Origin: Mercurialis annua
Lineage: Eukaryota; Streptophyta; Magnoliopsida; Malpighiales; Euphorbiaceae
Direction: 5' to 3'
Assembly: GCF_937616625.2 (NCBI RefSeq)
Contig: NC_065577.1
Coordinates: forward strand, 42,437,001-42,501,000
Length of the DNA stretch: 64,000 nt
The notes under the pieces: generated by a model
The model's input: the letters and a program-made list of their open reading frames with translations, nothing else
Told to the model about the DNA's origin: nothing
Database searches by the model: none
Translations under genes and position numbers: made by a program
Part shown: positions 1 to 12,000 of the stretch, one piece after another
Numbering within the stretch: position 1 is the stretch's first letter
How the letters are laid out: each line of letters begins with the position of its first letter

Positions 1-159
1 ATTAACATTAGGACTTATTTGGCTTAAAATAGTAGTTATACATTTCAAGAAGTAAGTTATCCATGAAATTACTATTTGGATAGTTGTTTTGCTCGGTTAG
101 TTGGAAGTTATCAAGTGTTAAAAATTATAATATCCTCATAAAATAAGTGGACTACTAAA

Positions 160-797
160 TAACGCCTCTATATTACTAGCCACCGTTCCTATTATTACCT
201 AAATATCCTTAACCCTATTTCAAATTCGAAAAAAAAAAAACAAATCCTCTCAACTCATTCAAAACCCAACGGACGAATATAACGATTTGTAATAAAAAAA
301 GTCGGAATCTAGCGGAAATAGAGAAGGGGAACTTCTGGAATCGATTTTGCATTATTAATTTCTTTTTCGATTTTTTAATTTTTTTTTAAAAAATTTGGGC
401 CGACATCCTGGGGATGGCGCTGGCCCAAAAGCAAAACATCCCAGGCCCATCTGGACAAACGTTCCAGAGGGACATTTGTCCAGAAGCAAGGTCGTCCCTC
501 TGGGATGACTGTCTTCTGGGCCGCCGCCAGCCCAGAACACCGGCCCTTTAAAAAAAATTAAAAGGTCAAAAAATAAAAAATTTACATCGAAAAATCCGGG
601 TACGCTCGTTTGGGATTGTCGATATTCGTTTCCCGACGAATCGTAACAGTTATCCGTCATTTTAATCGATGTATTCGATTAAATTTGAGAGAAGAATTTT
701 ATTTTTTTAGTTAAGAATTTATTTTTTAGTCAAGATAAAATGATAATTTTTAAGGGCGGTGGCTGGTAAATTGGGACGGAGAATAGTAAAATCCTAA
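160..797. mobile_element. Decayed TIR element with GC-rich core
   Basis: The outer parts are inverted relative to each other: an ACTAGCCACCG segment near 174 is mirrored by CGGTGGCTGGT near 760. The centre (about 400-550) is far more GC-rich than the flanks and contains inverted pieces around GGGCC, CCAGAGGGAC and TGTCCAGA. The inner flanks (TCTCAACTCATTC near 247; CGTCATTTTAATCGAT near 654) resemble those of the element at 41158-42001, so the two look like members of one family. The 101-codon minus-strand frame inside it is a by-product of base composition. Borders are approximate and no clean target duplication was found. Confidence 0.5.
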
Positions 798-1627
798 AAT
801 AATTAAGGTAGTTAACTTTCCAAATATTATTGCTTTGTAATTATTTTATTAAGAAAGTAAAAAGTACCTAAACTTTTTCATGAAAATTATAGTCTAACTA
901 AAATAAAGTTGAATCCTCCACTTTTTAGAAAATAAAATATAAAAACGAATAAAAAAGTATTACTTTCCTAATTCTACTTACCCCAATCAAACAAGTCCTT
1001 AACAAAACCTCAAATAGAAGCTCAATTTTTTAAAATGATAAAAAAAATTAAATATAAATTAAATCATAAATTTTATCGTATTTTACAATTACCACATGAA
1101 CTCTTATTTTATGAAAAATCAATGTTTTTTACTATTTTATACACTAAGCAAATAAATATCGTTGACAATAATATTCTGAAAAAATAATACAAACGCTAAA
1201 AGGGTATTAACTTAGTTGAGATGTTTAAGTACGTTTTCCAATTTATCGACTCCATTTTTTATTTAAAAAATAATATATAATATTTTGAAATCCAAATGAA
1301 TATAGTTCGTGTCTGATATTATAAAAGTTTAAAATTCGTGTTGTAATTATAAAATATGCTAAAGTATATAATTTGTTTAGCATCTAATCTTTTAAAAATA
1401 ATGCACCGTTAGAATTTATTAAATTAATATAAATTAATTCATAAGATAGCACATTGGATTGATCTAGTGAGAACCCTTACAATTTTAAAAATAAAAATAT
1501 GCAAGTACCATTTTCTCATAAGAAATAAATATATCATATATTAATTACATATTCGATGAATTTATTTAATAATTAAAAACCCTAAACAGTGTGTGCAATT
1601 AATCTACATGTACACGTTCATTGCCAT
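798..1627. other. AT-rich upstream region of the LBD gene
   Basis: No coding frame, RNA gene or element could be recognised. It holds poly-A/T tracts and is presumably the distal promoter of the LBD gene. Confidence 0.4.
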
Positions 1628-1635
1628 TATAAATA
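1628..1635 (+). promoter_or_regulatory. Candidate TATA box of the LBD gene
   Basis: TATAAATA lies 165 bases before the LBD start codon. It is followed by a pyrimidine-rich leader with a CTT-type microsatellite (about 1707-1732) that fits a 5' UTR. Position and composition are the only evidence. Confidence 0.5.
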
Positions 1636-1792
1636 TTCACACTTCTCTTCTCATTCTCTCCCAACTTTCTCTTTTGTTTTCATATATACACATTAAATTA
1701 ATTACTCTTCATCTTCTTCTTCTTCTTCTTCGTGGTCTTCGTCTTTTTCGTCTCCGGTCACCTGAAAAGTTCTTTCTGAAACACTGAAAAAA

Positions 1793-3114
1793 ATGGGTGG
1801 AACTTCTCCATGTGCTTCGTGTAAGTTACTTCGACGCCGGTGCGCTAAGGACTGTATTTTCGCTCCGTTTTTCCCGTCCGATGATCCTCACAAGTTTGCC
1901 ATTGTTCATAAGGTTTTTGGTGCTAGCAATGTCAGCAAAATGTTGCAGGTTTCTTCTTCTTTCTCTCATTTTTGCATTTCTTAGCTATTATATAAGCGGT
2001 GGAAAAGGGATCAATTTAACCCTTCAATTTAGCACACAAGACCAAAAAAATTATTCTCTATGGAAACAGATAAAAGAACCCACACTTTGTATATTGTAGC
2101 TCGGTGGTTGTTTTATCAGCACGGTTTAAATGAGCCGAGGGGTTTAAACGAGCTACAATGAATAAACTATGGGTTTTCTTTATCTGTTTTCGTTAAAAAT
2201 GTTGACATTTTCTTTATCTTATGTGGAAAATTTAAAGGAGTAAATTGACTTTTTATTCTATAAATGGCTAATTATAACATTGCCTTAGATTTATTGTAAT
2301 TACTAATGCAAGTACAACTTTAACTTTTCATTTTAATTTTACATAAGATATGCAACAGTTTTAAAACTATTATTAAGTTGATGTGTCCATTATGACCAAT
2401 AAGTAATAATGGACGGTTATTCAGCATAGTATCAAAAATTTTACGCAAAAAGTTTAGAGTTAACTCGGTATAATATATAAATTCATCATTGGAGTCGCAC
2501 TTAATTAATATAGTTTAAACTTTTGGGTTGAATCGTTATTCGATAGCCAGTGTTGGGCCTATTTTAGATGGTTAAGGCGTTTTCAATTGTGCATCAAATG
2601 ATGTCATGGGTTCGTATCCTGCCTCCGTAACTAACAACTAACAAAACAAGACTCCAAAAGTCGTAAGCTATCTTTGACAAAAAAAAAATCATTATTCGAT
2701 AACGCTAACGAGTTTCGTATGATCAAACAGGAGCTACCGATACAGCAACGGGCGGACGCGGTGAGCAGTTTGGTGTATGAAGCAAATGCTAGGGTTAGAG
2801 ATCCAGTTTATGGGTGTGTGGGAGCAATTTCTTACCTTCAAAATCAAGTTTCACAACTTCAAATGCAGCTAGCAGTGGCTCAGGCAGAGATCTTATGCAT
2901 TCAGATGCAGAATGAGCCTGCTGTAGTTATGCCAACTCAGCTACACAATATTGATGAGTCAGATCATGATCATGACAAGTCAGCATTTCTCTATCATCAT
3001 CAGAATAATAGTCTGTCTCATCATCATCATCATTACCTTAATTTTGCATCTTCTAGCAATGTAATTCATGACTCTCTTAAAAGAGAGAGCATTTTTGGTG
3101 ATATTATTTCTTAA
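1793..3114 (+). CDS. LOB-domain (LBD) transcription factor, LBD12-like
   Basis: Two exons, 1793-1948 and 2731-3114, joined at a GT-AG intron in phase 0, encode 179 residues. The LOB domain is complete: the C block CX2CX6CX3C (C7, C10, C17, C21), a GAS block starting at FGAS and ending across the junction in MLQ|ELP, and a class I coiled-coil stretch (YLQNQVSQLQMQL) of leucine-zipper type. LBD proteins are plant nuclear DNA-binding factors that set organ boundaries and lateral organ programmes. The wording of the domain is closest to what I recall of the LBD12/LBD3/LBD4 clade. The tail is variable and His-rich (SHHHHHY). The single intron after the MLQ codon is the usual LBD intron position. 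A SINE sits at the 3' end of that intron (see 2546). Start choice: first ATG before the invariant Cys block. Function in this species is inferred from family only. Confidence 0.92.
2546..2686 (+). mobile_element. tRNA-derived SINE in the LBD intron
   Basis: The insert carries an A-box-like GATGGTTAAGGCG and a B-box-like GGTTCGTATCC, and ends in a poly(A) tail. It is flanked by 15-base direct repeats (2531-2545 and 2687-2701, one mismatch, sharing TTATTCGATA). This is the signature of target-primed retroposition of an RNA polymerase III SINE. The right-hand target copy ends only 29 bases before LBD exon 2. Confidence 0.85.
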
Positions 3115-6100
3115 TCAATGATATAATTTTATTTCTATGCTTTTTAGCTATTAAATATTAATTTTTTGAGTAATTAATTCTCAGAGTTAGTAAAGTATTT
3201 CTTAATTTCATATTGGTGACTAAATCTTAATTTATTTCATTTTAATTACTAAATTGTCATAATTTTATTTCAACCGAAAATTTTAAGGCAAAAAAATTGT
3301 ATATTTGGCAATCGGTTTTCGGCAGTTTTTGCCTGAAAACTTGTATGTATGCATAAACTAGTAAGAAACAACAAAAAATGGGTTATCACGTGACAAAAAA
3401 AAAAAAAAAAACTGAATGCCATGTATCCTGTTGAAATAAAATTAAAATTAAATAAAATATATTTAAGTGTGGTTATTAATATGAAATAAGACGATAGTTT
3501 AATTACTCTAAGAATCAATTTTTCTCATTTTTATTCATCAATTTTTTTTTCTCATTTTATCTCTTAAACAAAAATTATTTTTTCTATTACCAAATCTTTT
3601 GAACTAATTGTCAATTTTAATCGATAGACCAAATATATCAATTTTAAAAACAACTATATATAGGGAGCTAATTAGCCAAAATTTTGGATTAATTGGTCCA
3701 ATATTGATAAGTTCATGAGATTAATTGACAACAAAAGTAATTTTGGTATTAATTGTTCATCACATATAAATTTAGGGGGCATATTGATATATATATTTTT
3801 TAATTATTCTTTAAACCACTATTTTTTTTTCATCTAGCTAAAGACATAAACTATATTATATAATAAGGAAAATTAATTGAAGGCAACAGAAGTTATATGA
3901 TGTTCCTTAGAACAATGGTAAGTGTTGAGGTCAACTCTAGCACATGTGATCAATGAAGTGAACTTGAACCTTCTTTAATTAATTAATTAATAAGTTATCA
4001 ATAACTTCTTAATTAAATAAATCAAGTATTTAATTTAATTAAACGCGGTCGGTGGCTTCTCAAATAATCTCAGACATAAATTCTTATTTAGCTTCAACCA
4101 ACTGTTCATATTGGTAAATAATGCAATTTTCTTGAAATTGCATTAGTGTGAATGGTAATTGGACAAGGATTTATGTTAATCAAATTTAGCATAATTTAAG
4201 AATTCAGTTCATGTTTTTTAAAATAAAATCAATTACATCCACTTATATATGTATCTCTAGCACGTGTGAAAAACAACCGTAAAAACATTAGATATAAAGA
4301 TATTAAAATTCATATAAAATATTAAATGAAAAATACATATATATTAAAATTGGTATAAAATATTTTTATTGTCATTTTTCATGCGCTCGGATTTTTGACC
4401 AGCCTTTTCTTACTTAGACAAACCATTATAAGAGTCAAGTCTCAACTTTTTAAAAAGCATAAAAAGCAAGAAAAAGAAAGGAAATGATTGATCTTATCAT
4501 AGGAAATGCAAAATAGTTCTGTACTGTATAATTTTCACTATATCTCTAAACAAATTGACAATCATATTTAAACCTAAATTCAATCAAATTTATCGAGTTT
4601 ATCTTTTCTAACTGACCTAATAAAACAAAATTCATACAAGCAATTCACGTCGAAACAAACACGTCCTGAATATAACCGTTGTAATTTATAAAATTGATAT
4701 ATTTGTCAAAATTGTCAAAGTTATGGATAAAATAAAATTATTTTGCCGAAAATTATAGACTAGCTTATGAAAATTTGCCAAGTTTAATATATATTAACCC
4801 GACCCACTAATTCAAGGACCGGGATGAACATTTACTCAATAGTATTTTGATAGGTTAAATTATGATAAAGACTTAAAGTACAAATCAAGAAATCAATCAA
4901 GAAAATGTAGCTTTCATGATATTCAAACTATAGACAAGATTGAAAAATCAAAATTGGCAACATGCCATGATCTGTAGATAGATCACATATTATTCTGTTC
5001 TATAGTATTTCTATATTTATTCACGTGAAGAGCAGTTCAAAGAAATGGTCACTTCATGGCAAGCATGCAATGAGAAGACAATTATCAAAAATTAAAATTA
5101 AAAAGATTATATTAATAGTGTGTGAACTTTTATACCGCTATATGAAGTTTTATATTTTTAAATTAATATTTTAGTTTTTAAAAATATATCAAATAAGTAT
5201 TTTTTTAATTGGTTTTCAGTCACCTGTGTGATGAAAATATATTTACGTGTCTCACATTTTCTAGAGTTTCCATGTCATATTAAGTAAAAATAATAGTAGT
5301 ATATGTAAATGACCCATTTATCTATATAAAATTAAAAAGGTTACCGGTATAAAAAATTCCCACTTTTCACATTTTTTGTGATTTAAAATATGATATCTCA
5401 CATTACATCTCAACTTTTTCAAACTTTTCATCCTATATATTTGAATTCCATTTCAAACGTTTTTTCCGCAAAAAATGAAATCGTTTTGGCTATTTTGAAT
5501 GACTAAAACGACATTAGATATAAGACATTAAACAATAAAATGTTAAAAAGAAAATAAAAGGTTAGACATTTTCATAAAAAAATGAAAGGTTGGAACTTTT
5601 ATGTGAATTTTTAAATACTGTGTTAAATTAATTACAAAAGTTACTAAAGGTTGAATTTTTATATACAAATAATTCAGATTAAAATAGCAAACTGTATTAG
5701 CAAATTTAAAATGTATTTCTAACATTATCAACAGTCCGTTGATTGAAAAATAATAAAAGTACACGTTCGATAAGTTTTTACAAATTTGAAATAATAAATA
5801 AAAAAAATCAGATATTAAAAGTAGTATATTTAGAAAAATCCAGACACCATTGATATAGGTTTTTAAAAACTTAATTATGGAATTTCACCGTCTATATATA
5901 CGATTATGGTACATATCCGTGAGGTTTTCTGAGCGGATCTCAACGATAAATTTAAACCTTCTACATTTAGATTATTCTCCATTAGAGTAATACAGTTTCT
6001 TTGCGGGAGATAGACTCTGACCCTAAATTTTAAACGGCTGTATATATAAGTACAATCGCCTGCAACTTCAGTTAAGTAATATTTTAGAATAGGAAAAGGA

Positions 6101-6728
6101 ACTTAATAATAATACTATTAATTAAAAAAAGAGACAACAGGCAACAACTGACTTAAGAAAGATTCCTGAAGAGTTTAGTTTAATGTGGAAGCATTTTTTT
6201 TGTTCTAAGTCAAACTTCTAATGTTCCAAACTTATCTTCTTATAAAAATCCACCTCTCATTTGTAGCTGTAAATAAATTAATGAGAAATTAGCTATTTAT
6301 CAAACTTTTATGACTAAACTCAAAGCTTCTACAGGGATCATGTCTGCTAATTTTTATAATTTTTTCCAACACATGTAGCACCCCTAATTTGGCTGCTAGT
6401 GAGTAACACCAGTTGAATTTAACTACATTAATAATTTGATTTACGCGGGCGGAAGCATGAGGAAGGGCGGACCGCCACTCTCTAACCGTCAGTCATATCT
6501 AAATAAAATAAATTTTTATATATATATTTGACCAAAATGATAAAAAAAATTGAAATTTTTTATAATGATTTAATCAGTCAATTTTATAATATATAATAGT
6601 TATATTTAATTTTCAATTTAAATTTACTTTTAAATTTCATTTTTGTACACATATACGAGGTATTGTTAGTCTTATGAACTAGTGAGTTGATTCGTGGGGT
6701 CAAGCGAAGTGACATGTAATTAAACTAT
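3115..6728. other. Gene-poor AT-rich DNA
   Basis: The first part is the LBD 3' UTR. Beyond it no plausible coding frame or RNA gene is visible. A short foldback may exist around 5886-6060 (TATATATACGATTATGG mirrored by a TATATATAAGTACAATCG stretch), but its borders are unclear. The rest is homopolymer-rich sequence. Confidence 0.4.
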
Positions 6729-6948
6729 GGCCATGTTTGGTTCATGGAATAGGTGCGGAATGGAATAGCAATTCCGTATAGAATGAAAATTCTTTGCTTT
6801 GGTTCATGGAATAGGTATTCCACGGAATTGCTATTCCATGATTTTGTGGAATAAGTACTCCTCTCAAAAACTAAAGAATGGCTATTCCATTTTTTATGGA
6901 ATAACTATTCTATTCCATGCTATTCCATTCCATGAACCAAACATGGCC
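6729..6948. mobile_element. 220-bp MITE with long terminal inverted repeats
   Basis: It begins GGCCATGTTTGGTTCATGG and ends with the reverse complement (CCATGAACCAAACATGGCC). The interior is built from further ATTCCATG/GGAATA inverted pieces, so the whole unit can fold on itself. The trinucleotide TAT flanks both ends, a possible 3-bp target duplication as in PIF/Harbinger- or CACTA-type elements. The 74-codon frame crossing it is not a gene. Confidence 0.85.
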
Positions 6949-8613
6949 TATGTAGTATATGATTTCGGTGTAATGAATATGAAAATTAGACCAGATGATT
7001 CATTAATAGTAATATTTTTCTAGAAAATTGATGGGATAACTATAGATGTAGTAGATATTTTAATTAGTTTTGTAATCAAACATGAGAATTAATTTTAGTA
7101 TGTGTTTCTCTGTCTATCATATCGAGTTCGATTTTTCACACTCAATAGCGGAGATAGGGAAACCGACGAAAAAAACAATTAAGATTTTAGATTTGATCTT
7201 CTAAAACTTTAAGATTTTCACATATTAAATAGTTTATTACTCTTCATATTTTAAAAATATTTATAAACATTCAGTATCGACTCGCTTATATAATGTTTTT
7301 GATTCCGCCACCGTAATTAGTAAAAAATGTAGATAGAGAATAAGATTATTCAAGAAGATGAGTCAATAGAAGAATACACACAACTAGATAGATACTGTCA
7401 AAATTTTAAAATGGAAGAGTCTAGTCTATGTTGAAAATTGAGTGAAATGCATACTAGAAAGAAAAAATTAATTGAGTGAAATGACAAAAGAAAAAGAGCA
7501 GGGAGCAAAGGATATTTTTTGAATAAAAATGGTGACCTTAAATTGGTGAATTACTTGGAAGGGAACAGAATCCAATATCATAATAATTGTTATGTCAATG
7601 TCATAATCAATTTTTTAATGAAGTGATGGTATTGGTAGATTATTAAAGAAAAATCTGGAAAGTTAATAGTTGCATAATCTGATTTACGAACATTTAATCT
7701 AGATTAGTAAAGAAACATTTTAATAATAAAGTATATAATACAACATTATTTTATTTGTTGAAGCAAAGTGGGGTAAAAATATCAAACTAGTGAATTAGAC
7801 AAGAGAGAAGAGAATAGAAGAATCTTGCACAATCATATATAACTAATAGAATGCCAAAAATGCTGTAATCTAACATTATTATTATTTCGTAAATATTTGC
7901 GAAAATTAAGTTCGAGTCTGCATACGACCATATATTTAAAAGGTAACTCCGTACCAAAAAATAGCAAATTTGGAAGCGCTAATCATTTCGGCTATTACCT
8001 TACTATGTTCTCATATGCAGGAGTATCCCGTTAGCATGATCTTATAGTAATGAAATGAAGGCTTAATAGTGTTAAAAAGTCAAACTTTTCGACTTTTTGT
8101 ATATAAATCTAAAGCTTTTAAAGTTTGCAAATCCCTCCAAATTTATCATAAAAGTTTAGCTTTTCGTAACCGTTAGGCGACTTCATAATTATAGTTTATG
8201 GTTGATCAGCCTCCAATGTATTGAACATAAACTAGAAGGATGGGTGATAAAGGACTGAAATTAAACCACTCTTCTTTTAGGAGGCATTATTATAATTATT
8301 ATATCATCGAGCCCTCAAAAGAAAAGTGATGAAACTTCTACTATTTTATCAATCTTCTCTTGTCTCCAAAAAGAGCCAAAATTCGAGGTTAAATGGAGCA
8401 ACTTCATTTGTCTTGTTGTATGTTACCTTTCTTTAATTTTGCTTATTTTCAACATTTGATTTGAAATTTTGAGTATTTTCTAATTCAAGTGTGATAAGTC
8501 GCTATATTTGTTATACAAAAACTTGTCGAGTTAAGCGTTTTGATAAGAAGTATCACTTTTGTCTAATAGTTATGAGCAGAAAACAAGTTGGCAACAAGTT
8601 TAATATGATCAAC
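6949..8613. other. Gene-free AT-rich DNA
   Basis: No coding frame with recognisable content. The 67-codon frame at 8491-8694 runs into the repeat at 8614 and resembles no family I know. Confidence 0.4.
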
Positions 8614-8833
8614 GGTGTGCAAAAATCAAACCGAATCGTACATATAAATTTATTTTCATTTGATATTATGAAAAAGTTTAGTTTTTCAGTTTAGGTTTGG
8701 TTTGGACATGAATTTTTTTTGTTAAGTTCTAATGACCAAATCAACTATTTCAGTTTGATTTGATTTTTTCTACATCCTTATAATTTTGATTTTGAAAATA
8801 ATTAAAAGTTCGGTTCGAACCGAATGCACAACC
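8614..8833. mobile_element. hAT-like MITE, AACCGAACC family
   Basis: It starts GGTGTGCAAAAATC and ends GAATGCACAACC, nearly inverted copies, with ACCGAA/TTCGGT-rich sequence inside. The same composition and similar ends occur in the elements at 15602, 35157 and 54071. No clean 8-bp target duplication was found here. Confidence 0.5.
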
Positions 8834-8916
8834 ATGTTCTTTCAAAAGGATTTTATAACTGTAACAATCTTAAACTTCCCTACAATGCAAGATTATAAAA
8901 TCTCCCTTTAGCTGCC

Positions 8917-9060
8917 CTGCTTTACAGTGCATGAACACAAAGAAATTTTATTATATTGACATCAAGAACAATTCCACTGATCAAAGCATATCATCAGAAT
9001 ATATTTATTGTCATGATACAACATTAACAAGAATATATAAGCAATGATACATAAGCAATA
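8917..9060. repeat. ENGase copy 1 3' flank, repeated at 17578-17702
   Basis: It shares CTGCTTTACAGTGCATGAAC and a second block containing TATTTATTGTCATGATAC with 17578-17702, in the same order and orientation. It lies directly downstream of the ENGase copy 1 stop codon (minus strand). The other copy lies downstream of the CNL gene. Confidence 0.75.
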
Positions 9061-9064
9061 GAAT

Positions 9065-12000
9065 TTACTGACCTTCGAAATCGAGTCGAAAATTTGGAGA
9101 ATCGTCTAGCTTTTGGCAAGTCCCGTCAAGATCACACGCTTGAACAATGAATTTGAGACTATAAGTAGCAGCAGTAGTATAAAGATCAGAAACATAAAAC
9201 ATTGGAACTTGTGCAACTCCAAGATACTTAAAAGCGCCTTTTACTCGTTTGTTCGACTTTTCGTCAACTTGTTTTTCCAGTTCCTCTACATAGATATTGT
9301 ACTTTGGGAATGCGAAATCATTTCCATTTTTCAATTTCCAAATAATATTCAAGCTAACAAGCCTTGATTCCTGAGAATCGAAACTGAACTTGATATTTTG
9401 ACCTTCAACCAGCCATGAACGGGACGGAAAAAAGCACGAGTTCCTCGCGAGATCTTTAATTACAATGTGACCAAGAACGGAAAAATACTCTGCCAGTGTC
9501 CTAACTAATGGGTCTTCTTGGAGATCTGTATCGGATTCTAATCTTAATTTACTATGCTCAGGCTTCAGTCTGTAGCATACAGCATGAATCTCGGATAATG
9601 TGCGATCATTCATTGCAATGCTACCTTCATATATGACCCACCCTGGATCTATTTCTGGTTTTTTTACTTGATCTGCAATGATCACTTCTGTGAATTTATG
9701 AGATATATGGTTAATATTCGAGGATGCAATCAGTAAAGATGTCTTCTCGTTATTGTTAGACGAGAACTGAAATGAAAGCCCCAGAACTGAATTTCCCTCG
9801 GATTTTACCTGCATTATTCCATGTGTCACAAACGAACTAGACGGGAGCAGAAGAGATGCATGCCAAAACAATAATGTTACTTAATAACAATATATTTATG
9901 ATAGGACAGATAATGCTTTATTTACGTTTTATCTACTAATTGAGACGAAAAGAGGGACGACTCACAGAATATTGAAGCTGGAGAGATTGATATCCCAAAA
10001 TAAGCTTCCCCTGAAAGATCTTTTTAGTGAAATGGGCATCATCATCGAGAAATCCTCGAAATGTGATATTTCCACCTCCATCATAAGATGCTTCTTTGAC
10101 ACTACCGATGCAAATGTATGTTTAAACCGGTGAAAATAATAATGGCGAGCAAAAAAAGTTGTCTTAAACACAGACTATGCCGCAGTATCAAGTAACAAAA
10201 GCTATTAGGGGTGTGAAACTTACTCCACAAGGACTCGAATAGGTTCAGGAGTTGGTCCATCAATGAACTCGAGGAAAGGCTGCAAAAAAGATAGGACTAA
10301 ACACTAGTCAAGTTTCAGAGGCATTTGTGATGGCGTGCTTATTTAGTAATACAAATTGATTCAAGTATTCCAGGTGGAGCACAAGCACATCACATTTCTC
10401 TAGTCAACTTACATTCTATCCCTTATACATGAGCGGAGAAAAGCATATGAAAGAAACACAGAACAATAACATGAATTGTTAGCTGCATAACTACATTTGT
10501 GAACTTCGTATTGTCTAGAGTCCAAATTAAAGCTTAATTTTGACAATTTTAATTACAAATCTACATCTGTTTCGTATCTCGTAATGACTACTGTACACCA
10601 CTTTTCATGAGAAAACATGACAAATCGTACATTCCCCATGAAATGCAATAAATTCTTTTTTGTACATTTAGAAGTAGAATGAGATCATAAATTAATTTTG
10701 CGGTAATAAGAGGGTTATATTTAGCGCAATTAGTAAGACAAATAGCATATGGAGAAACTGCAATATGTAGGATGAAATGAGTTCACATGAAATAATTTAA
10801 GGAATGATAGTGTTGATTGTTAGATTCCATCTTAAAACCAATTGATATTACGTGGAGGTGCCCAACTAATATATAAACACAAGTCCATTCACACACACAA
10901 TCAATGTGGGATTTCCCACTTCAACACTCCCCCTCACGCGTAGCGTGTACGGGCCGAGCAACAAAGTCCCCCCTCACGCACATCTTACGTGGGCCGGGCC
11001 AAACTCAAATTGTGTGAATGGACAAGGCTCCGATACCATGTTAGATTCCATCTTAAAACCAATTGATATTAAGTGGAGGTGCCCAACTAATATATAAACA
11101 CAAGTCCATTCACAAACACAATCAATGTGGGATTTCCCACTTCAACACTGATTGCTGAATATATGATCATACCATAATCATGGAAAACACATTAAAGCAA
11201 AAAGATAATAAAGAGCGTAAATGGAAACAAAAATATCTTAAAATCTATATAAACAAAAATGACAGCGCAATTAGCGCCCACCTGAAACCCTTGGCAAGAT
11301 AAGTTGTTCCAAGGACCTTCTGTCACTTGGTTACCCTCAATTGATATATGATTACCATAACCCTGAAAAATATGAAAAAAGCCTAACATTACTTCATTAT
11401 AAGCATTTTTTATACTTTGAAAGAAAATAAATTGCAGTAAACGAAAAATGATTACCCTAGAGAAGTCACAAAACAATATTCTCAATCAATTCGAGCAAAC
11501 ATTAAAGCCGGGTATGGTAAATACCTGATCAAAATTTGAATAAAATGGTAGTGTTATAAGATGATTCTTCATCATTCCCCATGACTGTTCAACAAGTTCC
11601 CACCAACTGTTGAAAAAAAAGATACTTCTCAAAGCCTGAAGAAATCTCAAGAAGAGAACCCCAAAATTGTGGAATCACATAATTGTAGTAAAACATGCCC
11701 ATTCAGATAACGCACCAGAAAAATATAAATAGTACGTAATGATATTCATAATGAATTAGTATATGAAACACTTTTCATTAGTTGAATTCTTTTAAGAGAT
11801 TTAAGCAGTCTTAACGTAATGGAAAGAAACTTATATCATTCGAGTAGTATTTAAGAAGTAACAAATGCAATACCGATTTTGAGCTGTGCGAAAATCAGGT
11901 GGTTGATTAGTCTCATAAACCCAGCCAGGAGCAAATATTGCAGCAGAAACACTTTCTTTCTTTAGCACCTCAAGTGCAACTTTTGTCTGTTGTCCACACA

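Noticed and set aside
2553..2640. Functional tRNA gene
   Set aside because: A- and B-box-like words are present, but there is no cloverleaf or acceptor stem, and the poly(A) tail and target duplication show a SINE.
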